A stretch of 64,000 nucleotides of DNA from Mansonella perstans. Its lineage: Eukaryota > Nematoda > Chromadorea > Rhabditida > Onchocercidae. Each line of letters opens with the position of its first letter. Within the stretch, counting starts at the first letter, position 1. The notes beneath the pieces are model-generated. The model had not been told where the DNA came from. It did not search any database and saw only the letters and a program-made list of their open reading frames with translations. The position numbers were made by a program, and so were the translations under genes. Positions 18,025 to 34,130 of this stretch are shown here, in pieces. The stretch is taken from positions 479,501 through 543,500 of the forward strand of contig JBAMDO010000043.1 in assembly GCA_037074765.1 (NCBI GenBank). Direction: 5' to 3'.

Positions 18025-18144
18025 GTGCTTTTGATGAAGATTATGAAAGAGCGGCAAGAGTAGCACATAGATACACAAAATGCGATAATGGGACTAATAC
18101 TAGTATGCAAATCGCACAGCATGTCGTCTGCTTTTTGCAGTGGC
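18025..18144 (+). CDS. Orphan exon candidate (about 40 codons)
   Basis: A clean TAATTTTCAG acceptor is followed by an open frame (first full codon 18027) running 66 codons to a stop at 18225. It has a soluble-protein-like composition: AFDEDYERAARVAHRYTK, then CDNGTNTSMQIAQHVV. A possible donor (GGC|GTAAAA) at 18144 would end the exon after LQW. I could not find partner exons on either side, and no family is recognised. It may be the remaining exon of a gene interrupted by the nearby retrotransposon, or chance. Confidence 0.3.
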
Positions 18145-21100
18145 GTAAAAGCCGATGTCGTTGTTCATGTCGTCAATTTGTCTACATTAACATAACACTG
18201 TTTTTATCCTCATACACTTTCTCATAATCTAATGACTTCTAAAATGGACTAATCCGAAATCAAAACTAGCTTTTTTTTCCCTTAATCGGCCCTAATTCCT
18301 TTTCCATTATGGCATGTTAAATAGAAATTTGGAAGATTTTCAACAAAAAAATGCATGATCTGACGAGACTGTATATGGATTCAATTATGTTAGTTATTAG
18401 AAATAATCTCGCATTTGATACTTACCATGTAGGCACAGCACATTTTATAATAAATCAGAACTAATATTTGAAATACTCAACTTTCTCTTTCATAAATTTA
18501 ATGTTATGGTTGGGTAAAAAAGGGAGTTAATTTTGTTTTTACAAAATTAGGGGATAATTGATTTATTTATGGACACAAAAAGCCGTACCGAAAAAATCGT
18601 AGATCTATAGATTGGATGTAATCGCCTCGACACAAATCATACGCTGTATTTTACTTGCTATGTTCTTCTAAAATACTTCTAAAATCTTTAAGGTATTTTA
18701 AACATCACAATTTGTAATAGTATGAGTTTAAAAACTGTTATTGATTAGTTGTAATAAATCGTATACTGGCATCTTATGTGACGAAAATATCGGTGTATTA
18801 ATCGTAATATTGATACATATTATTTGCTTGTTCGATAGAATCATTGGAAATTATTTCAAAGGCTGTGATGTACGCAGTTTACAAATTAGCACAACTCCGA
18901 ATATCTTTGAACTGAATGAGGTTGCTTACTGCGGAACTAGCTGCAAATGATAATGCTGATAGCAATAATAATGGTAGTGGTAATGAGACAGAAGCCAGAA
19001 TACATTCTCCTGTTGACATATCTGTCATTCATTGTTGTCAATCAAATATGATGTTATAGCAGTTGACTTCCCTTCCTCTACTTTTTTTTCACATGTGTTA
19101 TCTTTCTTTTTTAAATTATTTTTACTTCAGCAGTATATTTTGCCATGAATGTTGCCGTCCTTTCTTTTCCAGGACTGCTAGTTATATGCGTTATTTCATG
19201 AAATTAGCGTATCTGTTAACTTATAAAATATGAAATCTTATGAAATAGTTTCATTTAGTTTTATTTTGCTGAATCGGTCGGATTGATGCTAAGACTTAAT
19301 TTTTGGGAGGTTTTAACTTTTCAGGTAACCTTTTTTGTTTTTGTTAATTTTTTTTGCCCTCAAATGCAAAGATTAACGAGTTGTTCCAATAAACTTATTT
19401 ATACAGTGGTTTTATAATAGCCTTTATCTTCATAATATCTAAACAGATGTGTTACTTTAAGTTTCTATAGGCTACGTACTTGTTAAGTGAGATGATCCAA
19501 TAAAAATAGTATGATCGACAAGAGCGATTATAAAATAAAAAACTTATTGTTCCGTGGAATCGGACTTCATTTACTACCATTCTTGAAACGGAAACGAGCC
19601 ACGAAATCTCAGTATTTAGAAAAACAACGATTTAAGCAAACTGTTTTGTTTGAAAATGAAAGTACGAATGATGATTTTGTGTGAAATGTAATATTCGAGG
19701 CATCACTTGGTTGAAATTGTTCGATTGAAATCTACTTAAGAAACGAAATAGAACAATGGAGTTTCCTTGAAATCAAGGAAATCACTTTCCTTCTGCCGTT
19801 ACGTCATTCCATGATGCAAACCGTGCGATCAAGTTGATTAGAAAAAAATACAAGCAAGATAAATCACATACGGGTTACTTAATGTTCAAAGTTACTATCA
19901 AACATGTGCATGTTTACAACTAGTTGAAGTTCCATTCCTTTCTTATTCCACTCGGCTCTTCTGATTTTATATCACAATCAACAATTGCTTATTCATGTGT
20001 ATTCGTCTTTCTATACATAACGCGCACTCTTTTTTTTTATCAACGTACAAAATTGCGTTGTTATGTTTATATTGCTGACTTTTTTCAACTTATGGGTGCG
20101 ATTTTTAGAGTTCAATCACTGAACGATATGTCAGGAAAACAAAAACGCTCTAACATGATTTTTGATATGATTACCACATTATACTTCATAAATAAAAATT
20201 ATGAAAAATTTAGCATTATTATATTTGATCTTTGTGAGAAATATTTTTCAATATTTTTCAAAGAATCTGAAAATTTTCATTGTTCGAGGAGAAAGTGAAT
20301 AATAAATTGGTATTCAACTGAACTACTAAAAATCTAAAATATTTTTGAGTTGGCGAATTTTAAAAGTAAGGACGCGTGAATCTATCCTATAAAAATTGCA
20401 AGCAAATATAAAAGATAGCAGGAGTATGCGTATTCAGCAAATGTTGCAACGAAAGTGAACAGCAGGAGCTGGATGACAGCAACACTTCAAAGAATATGCC
20501 GCTAATAATCATAATGTATTACTTCTGCTATCGCGATGGGCCTGCTTGTTGTTTTCTTTTAATCACTTTCAAATTAAAATTACAGATTGACAAGAGCAGA
20601 AAATAATACGTTTTTTGTTAAATCGTGTACATTAACTTAATTAGCACATCGTAATAGGAAAGCGTAAATTAAACGTTTAGATTGTAAAATGATTAAGATC
20701 TTGTTCTGTTCATATGATTTACAATTAGCCGTGTGTTTCGCCAGTTTATTGTCACTCACTATCAATACAGCTGTCTTATCCCTAATTAATTAACACTACG
20801 CTTCAATCATATATATCTCGCCATTTTACAAGACTAATGTATAACATAAAGACGTGTCAGGATTTAAAAAAAATTTTTCATTATCACAATGTTTGCTGCA
20901 CATCCTCACAGATAAAAAATGTTTTCTTGAAATTTTTGCTAAATTATTTTTTCTTTTAAATTAAGCATACTTAAAAGTAGCTTATCTTTAAAGAAAAACT
21001 GTAACGAACAGCGAACTAAAAACATACATGCAAAGTTTATGGGACAGGATGAATCTTCTGTGTTAATTGCAGCAGCTAAAAGTATACTTCAAGCCTGCTT

Positions 21101-21239
21101 CCAAACCATAAGAGTTTAGGAGTGCTCGAGTATCCCATCAATCTCCAACTTCATCAACATTTCTTATTAATTGACTTGTTTATCCATTCTTGTAGTTATG
21201 GTATAATACACACTTTTTAATGTAAAGAAGTGAATGAGC

Positions 21240-21490
21240 ACTGTTATCGTGTCAACAATATACAGTAGCTCAGTTATCGTGAAAATACTGCTGGAAGAGG
21301 GTCAGTGTTGGATGTGTAAAAAAGAGAGAACCATCTGCTGAGATTGGCATAACAACTATGGTTTTTCCATGATGATAGAGGAGATTGTAGATCGGGAGAA
21401 TCACAGGATAAACATGGATAATCAGAAGGGCGACAGTGCTCCTTGACAACGACGCTTGCAACACAACGGCCAGATTAACCTTTTTTTGGA
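21240..21490 (+). ncRNA. Possible structured/Pol III RNA (weak)
   Basis: About 220 bp near 50% GC stand out from AT-rich surroundings and end in ACCTTTTTTTGG, a T7 run that could be a Pol III terminator. There is no clear A/B box and no match I can make to RNase P, MRP, SRP or snRNA signatures. The minus strand is open for 64 codons here but has no splice sites or motif. Listed only as an anomaly. Confidence 0.15.
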
Positions 21491-23084
21491 ACTCATTTAT
21501 AATGTATACCTAACTACTGCTAAGTTATCTACAATTTCTCAGTGTTGAATTCTTTTGAAATGAATAGCCAAAAATTTTTGTTAGTTGAATAAAAAGTTAA
21601 CGAAAGCTACTTACAGTAAAATATAAAAAATGTAAGTGAAGTAGAACAAAGAAAATCGCTCGATAACTTTATCCATTTTCAAATCTAAATATCGGTGCTA
21701 TATACCTATTTCTGCTACTTAAGATAAATTCCAAACTATAAAATTTACTTTTTAGGACGAATTTCTACTGAAATGCAATCATATTCCAAAGAAAGATTGT
21801 CGTTATAATTCAGAAATAAAAACAACTCAAATGTTGTAACCGAAAATATAACATGAAAAAAGGTATGCCCAATCGCTAAATAAATGCATTTGTCGTCTCA
21901 ACTATTCCATTTTTAAATGATCAATTGCGAAAGAAATGGTATCGGCAAATAAAGTACAATGGCTGCTCAACTTATTTACAGTATGATATGTAACAATTGT
22001 TCAAGAGAATAGGGCAAAAGTAGTAATGAAGCATTGAAAAATGAAATTTGCTAAATAGAAAAGACAAAAAACGAATGAACTACAATACAATGTTATTACT
22101 GGATGATACACTTGTCATTCCCCTCTTTAGTGGATTACTGCAGTCGAAGAATGACCCATATAGATATAAAACACGTGAACGCACAAGCAGACAGATAGAA
22201 ACCCTATAATGAATTATGAAATGAAATCATAAGCAATGTATGTAATAATAGTAGAAAACAGGGACAGGAAGTTATTAAACAAATCCTCTCAAAACCCAAA
22301 TGAATAGTCTTTTAATTACTTGTAATCCTAAGATATATTATGAATTTCAGATTTGGTGTAAGCTAAGTCACTCCAGTAAGATACTAGATACACTTATTCG
22401 AACTTTATGAGATTATTACATTCCGAATTATTCATAATTTTTTACAATGTTTTTATAAATTTAATTTTATCCAAGAAAAATTACTGCACGGATCCCTAAA
22501 TTTATAAGCCTTCTGTCCCAGCAGTTTGTGTCGTAAATTTATACCCAGTAAAATGTGAATGACTTGGTGCATACAGTAGTCAGGATGACAAGTCTTCAGA
22601 AACATTTACACGTCGTGCACTATTCTTCTAGCGTAAGAGATGAGAGAGAGGAAGGAGGAGTAGAAAATGAGGTGAACATACATTATTGATGGTATCTGTT
22701 TGCCAAATATTCTACCACATTATTTATAACGATGGAAATCATTCCGATTAGATTTAAATAGTCTAGAAAAGCTAAAATGATGGAAAAGCATCAATTAGTG
22801 CTAAAAATGTCAATAGAATACAAAAAAAAAGTTTGTAAAACGATTTGAAATAAAAGAACAAGGTGTGTTGATATTGGAATGCAAAAGGTATCGCTATCGA
22901 TTATACCTATAGACAAAAAGTGTAAAGTGAAGCTTTTCAAGATAACAGGCAAACGTTTTATTTTTCTCGTTAGTTTGATTTGATTTAAAGCTGAATCATC
23001 GTTAATAACTCTGATAATAGTTTTAAGTTCATGAATCAAATCAATCAACTGGACATCCGTTTACCTTATTACTAATTATTATTA

Positions 23085-23184
23085 ACGATATTATTAATGA
23101 TATTATTAATGGAAAAGTTAAGTTAGAAACGAAATAATTATTATTAATGATATTATTAATGGAAAAGTTAAGTTAGAAACGAAA
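23085..23184 (+). repeat. 50-bp direct tandem duplication
   Basis: The block TATTATTAATGGAAAAGTTA plus its continuation is repeated with a 50-bp offset (23101-23134 and 23151-23184, identical), preceded both times by an ATTATTAA tract. A recent two-copy tandem repeat. Confidence 0.85.
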
Positions 23185-24566
23185 TTCGTCACTCAATTTT
23201 TGAGGAACAATAAATAACAAATATAAATGAATCGAAAACATTATGCCGGAGCACCAATCAAAATCTTTGATATGGATGAGAATTAGTAAAAACATACAGC
23301 AGCAGTTCTTGAGTGACGTAGTAAAAGCATACCGCTCTTAAAATGCTCTATCTACGTTGACATTGCTACTTTGGCGGTCAATAAAAAGCGCGGAAAAATG
23401 ACTACAGTGAAGAAAAATTCATAGTAAATAACAACTGTCCTTACCTCCTCTAAATGTTTCCAACAACATTTTTAGCACCTCATGCAATTAATCGAATAAG
23501 TAAACTGTCTCTCACATCGTGGATAAAATGAAGCAAAGGACAATCAATTCCCCAATGATCTTTGGAAATTTATTATAATTCAGTTTATTCGATAAACTAT
23601 TTTTAATTTCAAAACAAAAGAAGTATTTTATAATAGTGACCCAAAAACTGCTAAAAATGACTTCATTGGCGTCTGAACACATCACAGATAAGTATACATA
23701 AAGTTTAAAGAAAGTCGTTAATCTATTACACAATAAATACGAAATTTGCAGTTGTTGAAATTTTGTTAACGATTATAAAAACAATACAACCAGGAGCATC
23801 ATTTTAAAAGGCAACTCTTAAATAACCCAAAGGAAAACTTGCGGTCCTCTGGCTTTAAACAAATATTAATATAAAAGTGAAAGACTGAATTTGCATGTAT
23901 CCATATAATTAATTATACATGCATTTCATTCATCTTTCTATTTGCCAGCATGTTTTAAGAAAGCTCACATCTTTATGGCAAAAATAAGCTTGATAAACTC
24001 TGGAAGAACTGGTTCTGTAGCATTCAGATGATATGTGCACATTACACGAATCGATTTGCAAACAAATTAGTTTAAACAATTTCTCTTTTTCCAATAGTTT
24101 AATTGGAAAAGTGCAAGTAAAAAAATTAAATTCGTGTGATCCTCTTTTATTAATGAGCTTGATGGACAAATATTGATAGACGTAGAAAATTTGACGAGAC
24201 ATTTGTTTTATAAATTTATTAAAGTACTAAATAGCTTGAGCCACATTATAAAAAATCTAATGCACCGAGTACACCAATTTTCTTTATATAAATCAAATTT
24301 AATGTATGAACCGGTTATTTGTTGCAACAAATTTGGAATGTAAAAGGATCATAATGCGATATCTTTCTAAATTAACAGTAGGAAAACTTTTTAAATTTGC
24401 TGTTAATTAGAGGGCAGAAATAATTCTAATCGACAGAATAGATTTTAATGAACAAATAGGGCAGTATAAAGTTACAGAAGAACTTTTTAGAGGACGAAAT
24501 CAATTTATCCTGAGAACAGAGAAGAATCGAAATTATGAATTAAATGAGAAAGGGGAAACAGACATC

Positions 24567-24597
<31 letters not shown>

Positions 24598-24751
24598 ACA
24601 TCCAAAAATTTTTGGATATGAGAAACAATTTTAAATGCAGGAAAATAATTATAAAATATCTGTTTCAAGGAATGTACATAGGATCCAAAAAACAGTTTTA
24701 AAAATAAAAGCTGATTGAATACATGTAAAAATGTTTTTGCTACGATATCAT

Positions 24752-27236
<2,485 letters not shown>

Positions 27237-27275
27237 CCGTGGCGCAATGCTCGCCTTGTTGTTTGCTGTGAGAAT
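27237..27275 (-). other. Likely trans-splice acceptor and leader of fkh-2
   Basis: On the minus strand ATTCTCACAG ends at 27266, so the mature leader would be 27265-27237 (29 nt), then ATG. This supports the upstream start and an SL-type 5' end. It could also be an ordinary 5' UTR intron acceptor. Confidence 0.4.
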
Positions 27276-27413
27276 TATAAAGCTCGACGAAATATGAGTA
27301 GTTTTGAAGAAAGAACAATGGTAAACAAACAAATAAATAAACAAACAACACTGCAATCGGCACGGTATCACTCTAAGTACACAGATTTTGATGATATGTC
27401 TTCGCCCAGTCTT

Positions 27414-27492
27414 TGTGTGTGTGTGTGTGTGTATGCGTGTGCACTTCAGAGTGTCATCTGTGTGTATGGACACACAAAAACACGCACACACA
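27414..27492. repeat. (TG)n followed by (CA)n, inverted pair
   Basis: A TG dinucleotide run (about 27414-27433) is followed about 40 bp later by a CA-rich run (about 27471-27492). The two are mutually complementary and could form a hairpin or cruciform. They lie about 180-250 bp upstream of the fkh-2 start. Confidence 0.8.
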
Positions 27493-27575
27493 CAGAGATA
27501 CAACAAACAATGTAATATATAAATGGTTCAATGATTGGTTGTTAAGAAAATGTATTGCCTTTATTACAACATTCA

Positions 27576-27592
27576 TCGTTTGGGGCGGGGCA
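27576..27592. promoter_or_regulatory. GC box upstream of fkh-2
   Basis: GGGGCGGGGC is a perfect Sp1/KLF-type GC box in otherwise AT-rich sequence, about 340 bp upstream of the fkh-2 ATG. Its role as a promoter element is inferred from position and motif only. Confidence 0.35.
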
Positions 27593-30500
27593 CATTTAAA
27601 ACAAGTAGGTGGTGCAAAAATTGGACGATGCTCCAATTGGTTTCTCAGCAGGAGACGGTAGCAACAAGGAGGATTGAAATGATTTGAAATTGTTGAGATA
27701 AAATGAGGTAGAATTGTAATGGACTGAACTGATTGGAGTAGAATTGGGTAAAGCCAATGAATAATTCATAGCATAGCACATTAAACAAATCTATCATTGA
27801 GAACGACAAATTAGCGAGGTATCCTCACCTCATATCTGTTTGTTGAGCTCAGTAGACGAACAATTTCATCCGCTTTCTCTTTTTTGTTTATTATTTATTC
27901 ATTCGCTGATTTATTGCCCGGATTACCTGTGGATCTATTTGCCACAGTAGTATAAAGAAAAGGCTAATCCATAACGTCTAAATCATTCCTTTCTTATCCA
28001 TTACATTTTTTACCTGTCGTTTTTAAATCTATCGAACTGAAAAGTGTTACGAAATTAGATGAACCGTAAACGCGAAATGATTATTTCTTAGCATTGGGTT
28101 AGTATCATCACATATTCCGAAAAAAAAATATATATATATATATCGAGGTACACAAAACCAACTCAACTAGCATTAGCAAAACTTGTATCAATGCTGCATA
28201 TAAGAAAAATTTCACTGCAAATTTATTTTTTTGCAGAATAACTAGATCATGTTGTTTTACATGACAAATGTAGGCTCTTCAATAAGAGCTCTTCAACATG
28301 AAAAATTATGAATAATCCGAATTAAAGATCTGAGTTAAAAGTTGCTGAAGCAGAATAACTACCCAATTTGATGTATAATAACACATTTCTTTAATATGAA
28401 ATTTTCTAGTCCCAAAAATGATACTGCGAAATATCAATATTGATATTAATTTTTTTGTAGCTATTAAAACAGTGTATAAAATTTAGGCAATAGCAGAAAA
28501 TCATTTTCAATTCTGTGTGAACAGATTGTTTCGCGAAAATAAAAAGTCTTAGATGTTTCACTTCACTACTTGAAATGAAGAGCTAATTTAGCAGAACATG
28601 AGGCTATGAATCGAAGATCACTTCAACTTTTTCTTTATATTATTATATTTAAGGACCAACAAACTATCCGAATATTTTACAGTATACAGAATGTTAAAGT
28701 TTGATGAATTTATTTTTTTCAAGCAGGTGAGGTCATTTAATTTTTTTTTTTTTTTTTTTTTTATTTAAAAAACATCAGTTCAGTAAGGTCATTTAATATT
28801 ACCTAATAAGAGTATGGAAGAAATTTGCTAGAAGCCGCTGTTCACTGCATGAATCAAAAAAGGAGGATAAGTTTGTTGTCAAACAGGAGGGTAGAGATGA
28901 GTTGATGAAGCTTATCAAACAAATAACTCAACAAAAATAAGCTTCGAAAGTAGGAAATTTGATGACCATTGCAAACAAATGAAAATAATGATGCTTATCA
29001 GATTGAAGGAGCAACATATCCACACCAGAAATTGCCATATTCTTCAATTTGCTTTCTGGTCATATTTGTCTTTTTTCGTAAAAGATTTACAATTTTTTTT
29101 TTTTTTTTTTTTTTTTTTTCAATTTCTTTTTATATATTCAACAGAAATCTTAGTATTGCGGAGAAGGGATTTTATACGAAATAATACTACTGAAAGAAAA
29201 TGCCGAATTAGTGCATCCATCATTGCATCGTGTTATTATTGTTGTTATATCTGTTATCGTTATGAACTGTTAGCATTTATTTATTTGGTGGTCTTCAGTG
29301 ATGTCACATCAAATGTGGCATTGTTCTGCAGTGTTAAGCAATACATTTGATGGCCGGATAATTAATCCCAAAATTGTTTTTCACGAACACTGTATCTGAT
29401 GATACCGAAAGAGCAAGAAGAACTAAGAATCTTCTCTTTTTACTTTTGGATTGATCGTTTCATCTTTTGTAGTCCTCCATCTGTACCTATTATTCTGCTC
29501 ATTGGTATCAGTTTACAAACTTTCACATATATCTATTTTTGATATCCCATTGATCCCATCCGACTTCTGATGTCACCAGAATTAGTCATATTCGACTGTT
29601 AATCAATAAGTACGATAAGCACTGATATAAGAAGCTTCTTTCGTCTAATACCATTATTGCAAATTCAATCCAAAACTGATTCGCGATCACCAGTGAGATT
29701 AATTAAATGTTTAAGAAATACTGATTCTTCAAAGATTCGGCATGATGGAGGAGGGCTCTGGAATGCTTCAGTGAATAAGAAGCTAAATCCATTAATATAA
29801 ATATACCATGTATTACATACATTTCAGTGAGCGTGTTAATTCGTGTTATACGATTGCAATGATTCATACTTCCGCTCTATCTACTAAAGAAATACCGCAA
29901 CAGTTATCGAACTTTTTTACGTTGGAAACTAATTTGTTCCTCCGATTGCTACTTATTTTTCCTATATTGTTCAAAAATTCTACAGCAATCGTAATATGAA
30001 CCGTGAGAGAATTCATTGAAGCGCAAAAGTCGAAAATTTACAGCAGCAATGGTTGCAAGAAGAAAGAAAAGGAGTGTAGGATTCCGTTTTCAAGTATGTT
30101 ATGAATAAAGCGATAAGAGTTTTTCAAAGAATTTTTCCGGAAAAAATTATTTCTGTTATGCGACTGCTATAAAGTTTTTCAGAGCAATCACCGAAAACCC
30201 GCTAAAAGGAAATTTAGAGCTGTCTTGCATTCTTCCCCCGTAACATCGGCCATGCAAAATCTTCAGTCTTTACATCTGCTAACATCTTTTCCTACTGCAT
30301 CGCATTTCTGTTTTTTAGTATATTTTTGAATTTATTCATAGTTCTACCTCTAATCACCTTTGCTTTACTACTTACCACCTTATTAAATATTTACAACTTC
30401 TTCTTTTATTTTCATCATTTCCACTTCCATTTTCAAAGAAAATATCACGATGGATCGAATGAAAAAAGTTTTAGGAATATTTTTCATTGAGTAGGTAATG

Positions 30501-30570
30501 CACAAGTTGTTTTCTGTCAATATTGAAAAATATTACACAAGTTGTTTCCTGTCAATATTGAAAAATATTA
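30501..30570 (+). repeat. 35-bp tandem duplication
   Basis: CACAAGTTGTTTTCTGTCAA plus 15 more bases occurs twice in a row (30501-30535, 30536-30570) with one mismatch. Confidence 0.9.
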
Positions 30571-33500
30571 CTGACATCATCATTAACTGCGAATTAGAAA
30601 TCTGCACATTAATTTATGAATTCCATGCCTGAAAGTTTTTTTCATTGCTTTTTTCATTTGTATTGGTACCGTATCATTATCCATTAGAATAAAGAATTCG
30701 TAAATCAATGCCGAACTACTACCATTTGGATATATTTCCGTATGTCTGGAAATAACATTAACACATGCGTTTGTGTTCGGATATATTTGTATATGTGAAT
30801 TATCAACCAGACTAATGAAACGCTTGTTATCAGGTAATCAATCATTCCATCTATTCGCCATCGACAAAATTTTGAAATGTTATGAATGATGCAATGAGAA
30901 TAAACACTGAGGCTGAATAAATAATCTGATAAAGGATAAATAGAATTAAAGTGATGGTTTACATTTATGAGGATAAATTCACTAAGCAGTTATTGCCAAA
31001 GAATGTTGTCTGTAGATAATAATTAGCGATAAGTATTGAAGCAGAAGTCAATATAAGCATGATCGGAAATCTGCCGCGATTATTGGGCAATTAGAAAGAA
31101 GAGAAAGTCACAGGAAAAAAAGCTGTTGTTGAAATAAAAGTAAGAAATTTATCATTTTGGGGTATTAATGATTTTAAAAAATATTGCTGTTAAGAGGTTT
31201 AAACAAGCAATGTTAAGCAATATCTAAGCAAATCTGACCAGAAATATTTCTTATCCAGCACCATATCTTTCTCCAAGCAATTTCTCAATCTGTACACACA
31301 AAATATTTCATCTAATTTTGTTTGACTACTTCAACAAACTTCGCTTTCTCAGTTTTGAAAACAAATGCTAAATTTCTCTCCAGTCACTGGAAAAAAAAAT
31401 GACAAAAAAGATAACCGCCTCATCACCAGTTTATGTACAACCTTAGCGAGAATGAATTAGTCAATTCATTTCTTATCATAATACATTACTTTCCATTTAA
31501 AATTTTAGTTCAAAAAGTGAAAAAGAATAATTTGACTTGCTCGAGACATCATGTACTTGATATTTGAAAAATTTTTTAAGTCTAACCACAAAAGGAAAGT
31601 ATTTACTTGCTGCATTTCAGCATCAAATAATGCTAAACAATCCCAAAATTAAAACCGAAAAAAAGTACGCTGGACTTTGATCGAGTTACAAAGCCAAATA
31701 ACTATTTTGTAGCATAGTTTTCCTCTTCGAAAAACAATTCAAACTTCTAGCATCAAACAGTTAAAACGCTGACATGTAATTATAATTAATCCTCTGGTAA
31801 GGGATGAGAAAATCTACAGAATGTACAGAACAGAAATGGCTCATACTTCCCGATAACTGGCAAAACAAATATATCTTCATTAGCTTTTCGACATAATCAA
31901 ATACAAGATTAATCAGCAACCACACTCATCAATATGCGATTTCGTGAATAATCGCTGAAAAGTATTGCATTCATTCCATTGTAGTGTATGCAAAAGAGGA
32001 TTTCTTTCAATAAAAAGGATAGCACTCATCTAGTATTAGTAATTCTAACATATCTGAGAAGTCTATTCATGTCATAACCGTCCTTTCAATTACTTAATCC
32101 TGACACCAAATTTACTTCCTAAATAATAACAGGAAAGAAAACTTCCGGAAATGAATTAGAAACTAGATTAAACCCTATACTTTAATTTTTGCAGATTACG
32201 GATAAACTGATAGAGTTATACTACTTTACATATTCTGACTGTATAAATAACATGCATCTAGGAACCATCTCCCTTTTCATAGTTACTTCGCCATTGGTAA
32301 ATGAAAAAAGGAAACTATTTTCAGTCCTCAAGAGTCATTCAAATATCTCTGGTAATGTCAAAAAAACTTAAAATGACATCTGTTTAAAGCAAAATTTCAG
32401 TACAAAAAAAAAACTTATTGCAATATCATTCTAAGAGTGACAAAGAGTGAACAAGGAAATGCATAGTCATAACAATCAGTTAAGAATTGAACTTTTGAAT
32501 AATGCGATAAATCCAACGAACAGTCCATAAAAACGAGAAATTTGACAACAGTGCAGTAATAAAAACTCGTTTTTTTTTTTTTTTTTTAAACTTATATACC
32601 GCGAAATACATTAATAGTGAGAGGTTATTTAAAAGAACTTGATTGAAGTTGAAGCAAATCTTCACATGCAGCATGTTACAATATAAGCAAAGAAAAGCAG
32701 TGATAAACATAACTGAATAAAAATAAATTGTTTAACTTATATTGCAAATTCGTAAATAATAAAAATTAATATACATTAAAGTGATAGGCATATTGGAAAT
32801 GTACAATCAAAATATGCAGATAAGATTTACTTAACTTATACAGATTCCTTTCTAAAATATGAAATGCAATACCAATAATCAAAATGAAGTGAAGAAAACC
32901 TTCTATCACAAGCAAAAACATATATTACAATGCAACATGAAACATGGAATACAAATTAAAATATGAGAAGCTACCAGGAGTTAGAAAAGAAAATTGCCAA
33001 TGAACGTATTTTTTCATCAGAAATTACGTGAAATCAAGTATCATCTCTTGTAAATGAATCAAAAAAGTTTTTATGATGACTATAATTTTGTGGTTCCCAA
33101 TCTTCTTTTGATAGAAACAATGAAAAAGAAAAAAAAAAAAAAACTGAATATGTCTAAATATGCATTGAAGTGATGAATAGCTAAATAAGTATCGTAATAT
33201 CTAATGTAATATGAACGACTGAAATATTATTGGCTTTTGTTTCTTTGCAATTGAAATCATTTAGATTCAAAAATAACAAATTTTGTTGATTTAAAACAAA
33301 TTCTAATTGATGAAATTGTTTAATTAAACTTAGAGTAAACATTATATTATAAATAAAAAAGAAAACAGTCCGTTCTGTTTTCTACTAACTAAATCACCAT
33401 TTATAGACCATCGGTTTGGGATTAATTACTATAATGTATATGTTATTTTATGAGGATCGGTTAAAACGATTGTTGATAGTCATTGTGATTTTTCCACACT

Positions 33501-34052
33501 ATGATTTGAAGGAGATAAACTATTTGGCGAAAAATTGAAATCCTATCTGTATCTGTACGACAATAATGCACTACATTTGAATGAAAACAACAATAGAGTA
33601 GAAGCATAAAAGAAAATATTTGTAATAACAAAAAGCTATTCTATTATCACCATATACTCTTTATAGAATAAAATACTGATTGATCTCATTACCACATAGC
33701 GATGTTCATAAGAATCTGAAAATAGCAAATTTATAAAAGTTTTCGATACTCCAAAATAAAAAATCATAAAGGTTGATAGATTTTTTTTTTCAGGAAATAA
33801 ATCTCTTTCATTCCTGAAATTACTTAAACAAAAATTTGAAAACAAATGTTCAGAACCAAAATTTATTATAATATGGCAATTCGAGTTCGAACCCATTAGA
33901 AAAGTTAGTAAGTCATGACTCACTTCCGAATGAATCACAGTGAGATAGTCAGTGGTAGTAATATGAAAAGCATAATAGAGTGACCATAGTGTGTAAATAA
34001 ATGCTTTGTAATTTTGAAGTTTTTCCTAATATTCTCATGAAGGGAACTGACG

Positions 34053-34130
34053 AAAGGTCAAATTATGCAAAAGAAATAAAAGGTCAAGTTATGCAAAAGT
34101 AATGAAAGGTCAAGTTATGCAAAAGTAATA
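34053..34130 (+). repeat. 26-bp tandem repeat, three copies
   Basis: AAGGTCAAGTTATGCAAAAG plus a variable six-base tail occurs three times with a 26-bp period. Copies differ at one or two positions. Confidence 0.9.

Larger units (their letters stand above)
18145..24751. other. Gene-poor interval
   Basis: Apart from the GC-richer block at 21240-21490 and the 50-bp repeat at 23085-23184, I see no exon with paired splice sites. Open frames such as 19924-20298 (+) are rich in F, I, Y and K and lack any domain. It includes the downstream region of fkh-2 and a run of about 25 A near 24568-24592. Confidence 0.45.

Noticed and set aside
19511..19684. 57-codon + strand ORF with ATG and a basic stretch (FLKRKRATKSQ)
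   Set aside because: No splice sites, leader acceptor or motif. An ORF of this length is expected by chance in this much sequence.
19924..20298. 124-codon + strand open frame in the 18-24 kb interval
   Set aside because: Phe/Ile/Lys/Asn-rich composition typical of AT-driven chance frames; no domain and no splice context.
33880..33900. GAGTTCGAACCC, resembling a tRNA B box
   Set aside because: The flanking bases cannot form a T-arm stem on either strand, and no acceptor or anticodon arm fits.
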